Of a DNA stretch of 23,826 bases, positions 14,366-21,459 are shown piece after piece. The first letter of the stretch is position 1. Every line of letters starts with the position of its first letter. The DNA is from Euryarchaeota archaeon UBA287. GTDB taxonomy: Archaea > Thermoplasmatota > UBA186 > UBA287. Both the position numbers and the translations under genes were made by a program. Location of the stretch: positions 1-23,826 of the forward strand of contig DAEG01000030.1 in the NCBI GenBank assembly GCA_002495235.1. The letters are read 5' to 3'. The notes under the pieces are model-generated. The model searched no databases, had not been told where the DNA came from, and saw nothing but the letters and a program-made list of their open reading frames with translations.

Positions 14366-15009
14366 GAATTACGGAGGTGATGAGGATGGACGGCGAGCAG
14401 GTATGGAGCGGCATAGTCAAGCACCCCTTCGTAGTTGAGCTCTACGAGGGTGTTCTCCCTGATGAGAAGTTCCGTTACTACCTGCTCCAGGATTACGCTT
14501 ATCTCAACGGTCTGATACGCTCCCTGTGCGTCATCGCATCTAAGAGTGATCGGGACCTGATGCGGCGTGTTCTGTCTCTGGCGCACAGCGAGGTCACGAT
14601 CGAGATGGAAAACTATCGGAGAATGCTATCCCAGATCGATCTCTCTCTGGCTGATGCGATGAGCGTAGAGCCTGCGCCGACGAATGTCGCCTACACGAAC
14701 TTTTTGTTATCCAGCGCGTACTCAAAGAGTCCACTGGTGGGTCTGGCAGCGCTGCTGCCGTGCTTCTGGAGCTACGCGGAGATCGCAGAGAGGCACCGGG
14801 GCCGCCTTGAGCACAACGGCAATCAGTTGTACAGGCAGTGGGCTTCCGTTTATCTGGCGGATGAAACGAAGGATCTGGTGGAAGAGATCCGGGTCCTTGT
14901 CGACGAGGTCGAGGATCCGGGAGATGCGGAGAAAGCATTCATGATCGCCAGCAGGTACGAGTTCATGTTCTGGGAGATGGCTTACAGGCTGGAAGGGTGG
15001 AGCATTTGA
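14362..15009 (+). CDS. tenA: TenA family aminopyrimidine aminohydrolase / thiaminase II
   Basis: TenA hydrolyses degraded thiamin pyrimidines (aminomethyl-HMP) or thiamin, recycling HMP for ThiD. The 215-residue protein keeps the catalytic set in register with the characterised enzyme: Asp44 in LLQDYAYL, Cys134 in LLPCFWSYAEI and Glu205 in FWEMAY. This places it in the Cys-containing TenA_C class. The ATG overlaps the ThiD-methyltransferase stop (ATGA), so the two genes are translationally coupled and work in the same salvage route. Confidence 0.93.
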   Translation: MRITEVMRMDGEQVWSGIVKHPFVVELYEGVLPDEKFRYYLLQDYAYLNGLIRSLCVIASKSDRDLMRRVLSLAHSEVTIEMENYRRMLSQIDLSLADAMSVEPAPTNVAYTNFLLSSAYSKSPLVGLAALLPCFWSYAEIAERHRGRLEHNGNQLYRQWASVYLADETKDLVEEIRVLVDEVEDPGDAEKAFMIASRYEFMFWEMAYRLEGWSI

Positions 15010-15042
15010 GCGGTCCGCGGTCATTCTCCGGAGTGCGCAGAC

Positions 15043-15438
15043 ATGATCAGAAAATTTGAGATCAGGGATCTGAGAGACGTCCTGGAGATAGAGCGGGAGT
15101 CTTTCCCAAAGACGCCCTACAGCATATCCGTGTTACTATACCTCTCCCGTTACTACCGTTTCATGGTTTACGATGAGGACAGGATCCTGGGTTACGTTGT
15201 TTACGACACAACCAACGGGCACGTCATATCCATAGCTGTCAGAGCCGAAAGCAGGAGAGCGGGGGTAGGCAGTGAGCTGATGGCGGCGGCCCTGAAAGAG
15301 TGTGGCTCTCTGTGGCTAGAGGTCCGGGTAAGCAACGAGGTGGCAAAGAGCTTCTACGAGAAACTGGGATTCAGGGTTACGGGGCGGATAGAGGGTTACT
15401 ACGGAGATGAGGACGCGCTAATAATGACCAAGGATTAG
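15043..15438 (+). CDS. rimI: GNAT N-acetyltransferase, RimI-like
   Basis: A 131-residue GCN5-related acetyltransferase. It shows IRKFEIRDLRDVLEIERESF at the N-terminus, ISIAVRAESRRAGVGSELM holding the acetyl-CoA loop (RRAGVG, the family's Q/RxxGxG/A), then LEVRVSNEVAKSFYEKLGF and an ending common to N-alpha-terminal acetyltransferases. In archaea such enzymes acetylate protein N-termini. It lies 34 bp after tenA and may be co-transcribed, but a link to thiamin is not implied. Confidence 0.88.
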   Translation: MIRKFEIRDLRDVLEIERESFPKTPYSISVLLYLSRYYRFMVYDEDRILGYVVYDTTNGHVISIAVRAESRRAGVGSELMAAALKECGSLWLEVRVSNEVAKSFYEKLGFRVTGRIEGYYGDEDALIMTKD

Positions 15439-15455
15439 AGGGCGCCGGTAATCTC

Positions 15456-16154
15456 CTATGCGGGGCGCAGGATGACGTGATTTAGCACGAGATCCCTCAT
15501 CTCATCGTAAGTGGACAGGTCCTCCTGCGTGTGATAGATGACATTGTTTCCTAGATACACCTCGTGCTTTGTCAGCGCATAGGACACTATCACGACAAAG
15601 CGGTCTCTGAAGCCCGCGGCCGGAGCGAACAGGGCTATTATGAACTTTCCATGCGAGACTGCGCTCACGTTCAGGCCTGCAACGCTCACCAGCGACGAGA
15701 GCGCGCCCGTGCTCGGGACTATGGCACCGGTCAGAGGAGTCTTTGCTGTGAAATCGATGTACACGACCTCTCCCTCTCCTCCGTTCATTCTCTCGGTTCT
15801 TCTCTCTACATCATCAAATGTCATGTCGTACGAGGACCTGACGCTCCTGATCGCGGTCTGCAGCGCCAGCTCCCTCACTGTGTCTCCCATAAGCCAGCGG
15901 GGAACGGGGTAGGAGTAGGTCATTATTATCATGTCTCCCAGGCGCTCTTCGGGCATGTAGGTCCACGCCGCGTAACTGATGCCGGAGCTTATGGCGCTGT
16001 CCGTGTTGACTTCAACCCAGCCGTATCTGTCTGCGATCTCCGGGTCGAGGCATCCGATCTCGTCGCTCTCAAAAAAAGCAGCAGCAAACAGGACTGAGAA
16101 CAGTGCGATGACAGAGAGGATGGAGATCACCGCTATTTTTGACCCCGTTTTCAT
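15456..16154 (-). CDS. membrane-anchored extracytoplasmic protein, unknown function
   Basis: About 232 residues. An N-terminal helix (residues about 6-27, IAVISILSVIALFSVLFAAA) follows a basic KTGSK and probably anchors a large outside domain. That domain has mixed alpha/beta character: WVEVNTDSAIS, MIIMTYSYPVP, VVYIDFTAKTP and FVVIVSYALT strands. I recognise no catalytic motif. ATG 16154 is preferred; a GTG at 16163 would add three residues. TATA-like sequence occurs at 16188-16200. It ends tail-to-tail with the acetyltransferase gene, 17 bp apart. Confidence 0.7.
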   Translation of the reverse strand: MKTGSKIAVISILSVIALFSVLFAAAFFESDEIGCLDPEIADRYGWVEVNTDSAISSGISYAAWTYMPEERLGDMIIMTYSYPVPRWLMGDTVRELALQTAIRSVRSSYDMTFDDVERRTERMNGGEGEVVYIDFTAKTPLTGAIVPSTGALSSLVSVAGLNVSAVSHGKFIIALFAPAAGFRDRFVVIVSYALTKHEVYLGNNVIYHTQEDLSTYDEMRDLVLNHVILRPA

Positions 16155-16267
16155 AGGCAGCACCTGAGCAGAATATCTCTCTGAAGCTTAAATAAATATC
16201 TGGTTCGCAGGGCGCCCTTTTTCATGATCTCTCCTGTCTGGCAGATCCTAATGCATCTGTTTCCAGA

Positions 16268-16711
16268 TCACGGGAATATCTGCTCCCTGCCCCTAAAGAC
16301 CTCTATGATGTCCCCCACCGAGATGCCATTCTTCTCGAACCAGCCCCTGTTCACTTCCAGCGCAGCCGTAAAAGGTCTTCCCGGGCCATGGGGCTCCGTT
16401 GTGAGCGGTTCCATGTCCGTTATGTATATTATCCTGCCTCCTGAGTCAAAAAAGGCTATGGACAACGGTATGTACGTGTTCTTCATCCAGAAGGATCCGC
16501 TGACCTCATTCACATAGAGGAAAAACATGCCGCTGTTCTCTGGCAGGTGCTCCCTGTACATGAGCCCCTGCGTCCTCTGGCTCATCGTGAGCGCCAGCTC
16601 CACGTCAAGCTCTGTCCTTCTGCTGCCCGAGTATATGCGGACTTTTCCACTCTCGAATGTGAGCGGTGTGAGGAAGAGCAGTGCCATGGTCAGAGCAATG
16701 ACCTTCATCAT
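16268..16711 (-). CDS. secreted DUF192 family protein
   Basis: A 147-residue protein with an N-terminal signal sequence (about residues 1-20). It matches PF02643/DUF192: VELALTMSQRTQGLMYREHL, FFLY, the hallmark FWMKNTYIPLSIAFFD, then IIYI and a terminal GDIIEV. The family's biochemical role is not established. The gene follows the ABC permease by 29 bp on the same strand and is probably the last gene of that operon. Confidence 0.88.
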   Translation of the reverse strand: MMKVIALTMALLFLTPLTFESGKVRIYSGSRRTELDVELALTMSQRTQGLMYREHLPENSGMFFLYVNEVSGSFWMKNTYIPLSIAFFDSGGRIIYITDMEPLTTEPHGPGRPFTAALEVNRGWFEKNGISVGDIIEVFRGREQIFP

Positions 16712-16740
16712 GAACGGATTGCGCTAGCCCCTTTTATCTT

Positions 16741-17505
16741 TTACTCGATGATCCGCCTCAGCATGACAGAAGCGGCACAGAACGTGAGTGCGTCGAACAG
16801 GAGTATCGCCATTATATCCTCCGGCAGAGAGGCGAGAGCACCAGATACCATGAGCGCTCTCACTGCGTCCACCGAGTAGCTCATCGGGTTTATGACCGCG
16901 AAGTATTGAATCGCTTTCGGCATGAGCGCTATTGGGTAAAGTGCGCTGCTCGCGAAGAACAGAGGCATCGTTATCGCCTGTCCTATGCCCATGAACCTCT
17001 CTCTCGTTTTCATCAGGGATGCCAGGCACACGGATAACGCGGCAAAACCGGCTGAAGAGAGGAATATAAGAATGAAAGCGAGAACAAAGTTTGGAACGCT
17101 CGGAAAGAACCTCACACCGACAAGGAGGGCGACCGGTATTATCACCAGTGCCTGGAATACTGCTCTTATCCCTGCGCTCATAGACCTGCCCACAGCTATG
17201 GAGGATCTCGAGGCCGGTGTTACCAGCAGTTTCTTCAGTATGCCGGATTCCCTCTCCCAGACCATGTTAAGGCCGTAAAAGACGGAGATGAAAGTCGTGG
17301 ACTGCAGAAGCACGCCCGGAGTTATGTACGCAACGTAAGGGATACTGCCCGTATCTATGGCTCTGACCTCGGCCATTATCGGCCCGTAGATCACGAGCCA
17401 CAGTATCGGCTGAACGGCCCTTGTGTAGAGCTCCGTCCTGTCATGAGCTATCCTTCTGACCTCAAGCTCCATCATGGCCAGTCCGTTTCTGAAAAAATCA
17501 ATCAT
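16741..17505 (-). CDS. ABC-2 type exporter permease
   Basis: About 254 residues with six hydrophobic segments. The typical ABC-2 features are an early LYTRAVQPILWLVIYG, MVWERESGILKKLLVTPASR (the conserved cytoplasmic EREsGtl-like coupling loop) and ALYPIALMPKAIQYFAVINPMSYSVDAVR near the C-terminus. It belongs to the DrrB-like group. ATG 17505 was chosen because it overlaps the ATPase stop by 8 nt (ATGATTGA). The substrate is not predictable; DrrAB-like systems export drugs, lipids or polysaccharides. Confidence 0.9.
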   Translation of the reverse strand: MIDFFRNGLAMMELEVRRIAHDRTELYTRAVQPILWLVIYGPIMAEVRAIDTGSIPYVAYITPGVLLQSTTFISVFYGLNMVWERESGILKKLLVTPASRSSIAVGRSMSAGIRAVFQALVIIPVALLVGVRFFPSVPNFVLAFILIFLSSAGFAALSVCLASLMKTRERFMGIGQAITMPLFFASSALYPIALMPKAIQYFAVINPMSYSVDAVRALMVSGALASLPEDIMAILLFDALTFCAASVMLRRIIE

Positions 17506-18448
17506 GTTTTCTCCTCCTGTTCTCGCCATTCTCTCTCATCCTCACTCCGGCGTATTTCATAAAAACGTCGTCCAGTGTTGGTTTTTCCAGTGCTATGCTG
17601 TCCGCGTCAGTTATCTTCCCGAGAAGTTCTGCCAATCCCCTCTCCCCGTTCTCTGTTCTTATGACCACGCTGTTGCCTTCCACAGATACGTCATCGAAGA
17701 GCGAGTTCAGTCTGGTGCGCGCATCCTCCGGCTCTCTGGTTCTTATTATTATTCTCTCCCTCTCGACCCTGTCCTTCAGTTCCTCGGGTTGACCTCTTAC
17801 CACGATCCTGCCGGTGTTTATTATGCCTATCTCGTCAGAATAAAGGTCGGCCTCATCCATGTAATGGGTGTTAAAGAATATGGTGACGTCTCTCTCTTCC
17901 CTGAGTCTCTCCAGGGCTGTCCACATGTTCTTTCTCATGCTGGGGTCCAGACCCAGTGTGGGCTCGTCAAGGAATAGTATCTCAGGCTCTGTTATCAGAG
18001 CACATGCCATCTCGAGTCTTCTTATCATGCCGCCCGAGTACTCTTTTGCCCTCCTGTTCAGGGCCTCCTCGAGGTCCATTATGCTGCAGGCATCAGCGAT
18101 CCTTTTTGCCCTGATCTCCCTGGGCACCCCATAGAGCTTTGAGTATATCAGGAGGTTCTCGTAGCCGGTGATGTCACCCCATACACTGGTCTCCTGCGGC
18201 ACATAGCTTATCCTTCGCCTGATCCTGCCCCCCTCCCTCTCTACGTCCATCCCTAACACATACGCTTTGCCATCTGTCGGAGCTATCTGTGTGGTCAATA
18301 TCCTCATCAGCGTGGTCTTTCCCGCTCCATTGGGTCCGAGAAGAGCGAACACCTCCCCTCTGTCTACCTCCAGGTCCAGAGAATCCAGGGCTTTTGTACC
18401 TCCGGCATACTGTTTTGTCAGTCTCTCTGTTTTGACAGCGCAATTCAC
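17498..18448 (-). CDS. ABC exporter ATPase, DrrA-like
   Basis: 316 residues powering the adjacent permease. Walker A GPNGAGKTTL, the Q-loop region YVPQETSVWGD, signature YSGGM (in place of LSGGQ, as in DrrA-type proteins), Walker B ILFLDEPTLGLDP and the H-loop FNTHYMDEAD are intact. A C-terminal regulatory region of about 90 residues ends in LEKPTLDDVFMKYAG, the LEDVF-like motif typical of this subfamily. The start is GTG 18448. An AT-rich element at 18470-18483 lies 22-35 bp upstream, so the message is nearly leaderless. Confidence 0.93.
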   Translation of the reverse strand: MNCAVKTERLTKQYAGGTKALDSLDLEVDRGEVFALLGPNGAGKTTLMRILTTQIAPTDGKAYVLGMDVEREGGRIRRRISYVPQETSVWGDITGYENLLIYSKLYGVPREIRAKRIADACSIMDLEEALNRRAKEYSGGMIRRLEMACALITEPEILFLDEPTLGLDPSMRKNMWTALERLREERDVTIFFNTHYMDEADLYSDEIGIINTGRIVVRGQPEELKDRVERERIIIRTREPEDARTRLNSLFDDVSVEGNSVVIRTENGERGLAELLGKITDADSIALEKPTLDDVFMKYAGVRMRENGENRRRKHD

Positions 18449-18519
18449 TCAGGTAATCGCCCGCGCTCTATTAATTATTATCCAGAAATGATTATTAGGG
18501 CGTATCGCGATCAAAATCG
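18449..18519. promoter_or_regulatory. divergent promoter region
   Basis: A 71-bp spacer separates the ABC operon (minus) from the rhodanese gene (plus). One AT-rich element at 18470-18483 is suitably placed as TATA box for the minus strand and possibly for both. A small CGAT-CAAA-ATCG inverted repeat sits at 18508-18519, immediately before the plus-strand GTG. Confidence 0.4.
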
Positions 18520-19647
18520 GTGAGAGATTTGAGAAAATGGATGATAGCCTCCGTGGTTTTGCTCCTGTTTTTCGTATCCCCCGTGCTTGCTCAGAGCACC
18601 GGGGCCAGTCCTGGCTTCAATCAGATGGAAGAGGTCACTCAGGCCAGTCCGACCGGGCCCGTGCCCGCGCATTCCCTTCCTGAGCCCAGAGAGGCGTTGT
18701 TGTCCCGGGTGTTGCCCGAGAGTGTTCTCCCTTTTGACGGATCCGGCCTGCTTCTTGATGTGGTGAAGAGGATCTCCGATATCCCTGTCGCAGGGACCGT
18801 TTTTTTCCAGTTCGTGGATCCGATGCTGAAGTTGACGCTGGGTGGAGAGAGATTTGATGCTCTGCCCGAGATCTACTATGGGTACAAAAAGGTAGACGTC
18901 AACGAGGCTTACGATCTGTGGGCCGAGGGAGCTCTGTTCGTGGACATAAGGCACCCCACATGGTACAATTACGGACACGTAGATGGAGCGGTGAACGCCC
19001 CCTTCGGCGTTGATTTTGAAGAGTTTGAGAATGTGACCGGCGCGATAGACAGGAGCACACCCGTCGTGCTGTACTGTCAGGCTAACAGGCCAAAATACGG
19101 TGCCGTCCCTCCGACATCCGATGTTCCCGGAGAAGCCGCGGCCTACCTGGTTGGCAGGGGCTTCACTCACGTGTACACGATGGAAGGCGAGATCGAGGCC
19201 TGGAAGGGCGCTGGTTACCTGGTCAGCGATCCTTTCCCCATACCACCGGGGTGGAAGATCAAACCAGAAGTGCTTTACGGGTCATGGAAGAGAGAGGATG
19301 TAACAATAGTTGACGTCAGACTTCCGTTCGCTTACGAGACATGCCATGCCGCAGGGGCCATAAACGTGCCTGCGGATGACCTTGCCTCATACAAGGCTTT
19401 CTTCAAAGAGAACTTCGGTAAGGATGACTTCATCGTGTGCTACTGCAACAGCGGGGCAGGGGCCATAATGAACGTCAAGGTCCTCAGGGACATGGGATTT
19501 AACAACGTCTATTCCATAGACGGAGGGCTCATGGCATGGAAGAACGCGGGCTGTCCGATAGAAGGGAGCAACTGTGCGACCTATCCCGAGCAGCTGCCAG
19601 ACCTTGTCAGGGATGCCAGGAGCGAGAAGACCGGGGCCTCTCCTTAA
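18520..19647 (+). CDS. secreted protein with two rhodanese domains
   Basis: 375 residues. The signal peptide ends SPVLAQS (about residue 25), similar to those of the Cys-rich genes. A linker without recognised motif (about 26-120) is followed by rhodanese domain 1 (LFVDIRHPTWYNYGHVDGAVN; active-site Cys186 in LYCQANRPKYG) and domain 2 (IVDVRLPFAYETCHAAGAINV; Cys309 in YCNSGAGA). Both catalytic Cys are kept, but loop 1 is longer than usual and loop 2 lacks the Arg of the classic CxxGxR. Sulfur transfer outside the cell is the likely role. The start is GTG 18520, which supplies a basic n-region; ATG 18541 is the alternative. Confidence 0.88.
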   Translation: MRDLRKWMIASVVLLLFFVSPVLAQSTGASPGFNQMEEVTQASPTGPVPAHSLPEPREALLSRVLPESVLPFDGSGLLLDVVKRISDIPVAGTVFFQFVDPMLKLTLGGERFDALPEIYYGYKKVDVNEAYDLWAEGALFVDIRHPTWYNYGHVDGAVNAPFGVDFEEFENVTGAIDRSTPVVLYCQANRPKYGAVPPTSDVPGEAAAYLVGRGFTHVYTMEGEIEAWKGAGYLVSDPFPIPPGWKIKPEVLYGSWKREDVTIVDVRLPFAYETCHAAGAINVPADDLASYKAFFKENFGKDDFIVCYCNSGAGAIMNVKVLRDMGFNNVYSIDGGLMAWKNAGCPIEGSNCATYPEQLPDLVRDARSEKTGASP

Positions 19648-20469
19648 TCCAGCCTGATATCCCTGCCCAAGAGACCTGCGGCGTCAGCCCTGCAGTGCGC
19701 GCAGTGGAGCATCTGTTTCATGTATGCTCCGCTGAGCCCCTGACAGATCGCATCTCTTCTGCGGTTGGTGCTCTCATGGATGAGAAGTTATACTGTGGCA
19801 TCAGAGGTATCACATTCTGAATGAATGCTCCCTCGCGCTTCCCCAGCTCTGCGATCCTTGTTATTTCTCCATCATTTATGCCCGGACTTAGACCGTGTTT
19901 ATCTTTACTACGATCCCGCTACTGACAGCGCATCTAAGACCCTCAATCTGCTTTTCGATGAGCAACTGCGCCTCTTCCTCACCTCTCAGGATCTCTCCGT
20001 TATATCTCACAAGAGAGTATATCTCCGTCCCAACAGCGGGGTCTAAAGCGTTCATTGTTATCGTGAGAGTATCCAGACCTATGTTCAGGAGGTCCTCGAT
20101 CTTTTCAGACAGCAGGAGACCATCTGTACTCAGGCATCGCTTCAGCTCCGGAAAACGCTCTTTCGCCATCCTGAGCGTTTCGAATGTCTCTTCGTTTGCC
20201 AGAGGCTCACCGGGCCCCGCTATAGCCACAACTTTTATGCATGGTGCCCTTTTTGTAGCATCTTCCAAGCGCCCCAGGGCTTCGTCAGGGCTTAGAATCC
20301 TGCTGCACACGCCGGGCCTTGACTCATTCACACAGTCGGATCTTCTATCGCAGTAGTTGCACTGGATATTACAATGCGGAGCCACAGGGAGATGAATCCT
20401 GCCGTTGACGTGACAAGAGCTCTCATCAAAGCACGGGTGTCCCGCCACCCGCTCTTCTAACGATCGCAT
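19644..20469 (-). pseudogene. nifB: nifB (radical SAM, nitrogenase cofactor biosynthesis), two frameshifts
   Basis: NifB builds the Fe-S core (NifB-co) of nitrogenase cofactor and is widely kept in methanogens. Here the N-terminal 193 codons read perfectly: HPCFDESSCH, the radical-SAM triad Cys33-Cys37-Cys40 in CNIQCNYC, CVNESRPGVCS and AIAGPGEPLAN. At about 19885-19897 the frame breaks after VVKINTV. Another frame then continues SPGINDGEI, FIQNVIPLMP and APTAEEM. A second break at about 19730-19745 is followed by the characteristic C-terminal HCAHCRADAAGLLG to TAA 19644. Two single-base changes would restore a full-length protein of about 275 residues. The 3' end overlaps the rhodanese stop tail-to-tail. 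Confidence 0.85.
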
Positions 20470-20741
20470 CCCATATTATGGATATGTCTGATTAAATCAT
20501 TTTGCCAGTTTGTGCGCCCGACCGTGCGCATGCCCGGGAGTGAGCCCGCGTGATTAGCCTCAGAGGATCTCTGGTTGTCACAAATGGAAAGAATGACCCG
20601 GGACAGTGGTTCCAGCGTAAAAACGGCCAGAGACGAAGCGCCATTGCAGATCTCGAGAATGATAGCACAGGCGGGGCAGCCACGGCCTTCCTTGGCTGTT
20701 GATACTATACATCCTGTTTTTATCTCATCATTCCCCGGCAC
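20457..20741 (-). CDS. small ORF between PKD gene and nifB
   Basis: A 94-codon GTG-initiated ORF that overlaps the end of the PKD gene by 14 nt and the start of nifB by 13 nt, which would make one coupled chain. It contains GRGCPACAI and two further Cys but no recognised domain. The translation is not clearly protein-like in its second half, so it may be a chance frame. Confidence 0.3.
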   Translation of the reverse strand: MPGNDEIKTGCIVSTAKEGRGCPACAIILEICNGASSLAVFTLEPLSRVILSICDNQRSSEANHAGSLPGMRTVGRTNWQNDLIRHIHNMGCDR

Positions 20742-21459
20742 AGCATGGTGGGATATCGTAAACGATAGGATATACCGCTATCTCGATCCTGTAAGAGCCA
20801 TCCTTTCGAGAGTGCACCCTGGCAGTCCACTCCCCTCTGGCCGTTCCAGTCAGGTTTTTGGCCACGAGCTTCTTGGCGAAGTTACCGTCCGACAGAGACG
20901 CGTTCACGATGTTTCCATGTCTTACGCTCGTGTTTTTTGAGTCTGATACGGATATGTCCAGGTCATTCAGCACGCAGGAGCTATCGCAGATCACTTTTAA
21001 GACGATCATCTCGGCAGCCTCAGGAACCAGAAATGTATATGATCCCTCCTCGCCTGCACTTGCGTTGCACTGCATTTCCTCATGGTAGTATACGACGATG
21101 CCTTTTTTGGCAGCGGCAAAACGCCCTCTGGAGTCTGTCACGCTCAGTGCAGGTTTGTATATCCCGAGGCTGTCGTATGTGTGGTTCACAGAGCTGTTGT
21201 TCACACCCCGGGCCACAGAAACCTGTCCATCCCCGAAGTCCCAGTGGAACTCTATCGTGCTGTTGTCGAAACCGCTGGCGAAACCCGTGAAGGTCACAAC
21301 CGCACCAGCCTCTGCGTCCATGGGCAAGAACGAGAAGGTGGCGGATGCGCCATCCATGGCAATCGCCCAGCATCCAACTGTTTGCTGTAACGCGACCGCG
21401 ATGCAGATGCACAGGATCGCGCTTCTGCATCTTTTCACCGGGATGTACGAAGCGCTCAT
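20728..21459 (-). CDS. secreted PKD-domain protein
   Basis: 243 residues. An N-terminal hydrophobic signal (about 12-33) is followed by a PKD-like Ig fold (about 38-125) with GAVVTFTGFASGF, FHWDFGDGQVS (the hallmark W-D-F-G-D-G), VNHTYDSLGIY and VTDSRG. A C-terminal beta-rich domain with paired Cys (VICDSSCVLND) ends GSYRIEIAVYP, resembling the beta-sandwich end domains of secreted proteases. PKD domains mediate protein or sugar contacts at the archaeal surface. The ATG shares one base with the upstream stop (TGATG), so it is translationally coupled to the Ldi-like gene. Confidence 0.85.
   Translation of the reverse strand: MSASYIPVKRCRSAILCICIAVALQQTVGCWAIAMDGASATFSFLPMDAEAGAVVTFTGFASGFDNSTIEFHWDFGDGQVSVARGVNNSSVNHTYDSLGIYKPALSVTDSRGRFAAAKKGIVVYYHEEMQCNASAGEEGSYTFLVPEAAEMIVLKVICDSSCVLNDLDISVSDSKNTSVRHGNIVNASLSDGNFAKKLVAKNLTGTARGEWTARVHSRKDGSYRIEIAVYPIVYDIPPCCAGE

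Noticed and set aside
19885..19897. Programmed frameshifting in nifB
   Set aside because: No slippery heptamer or downstream pseudoknot is apparent, a second break occurs later, and no such mechanism is known for nifB.
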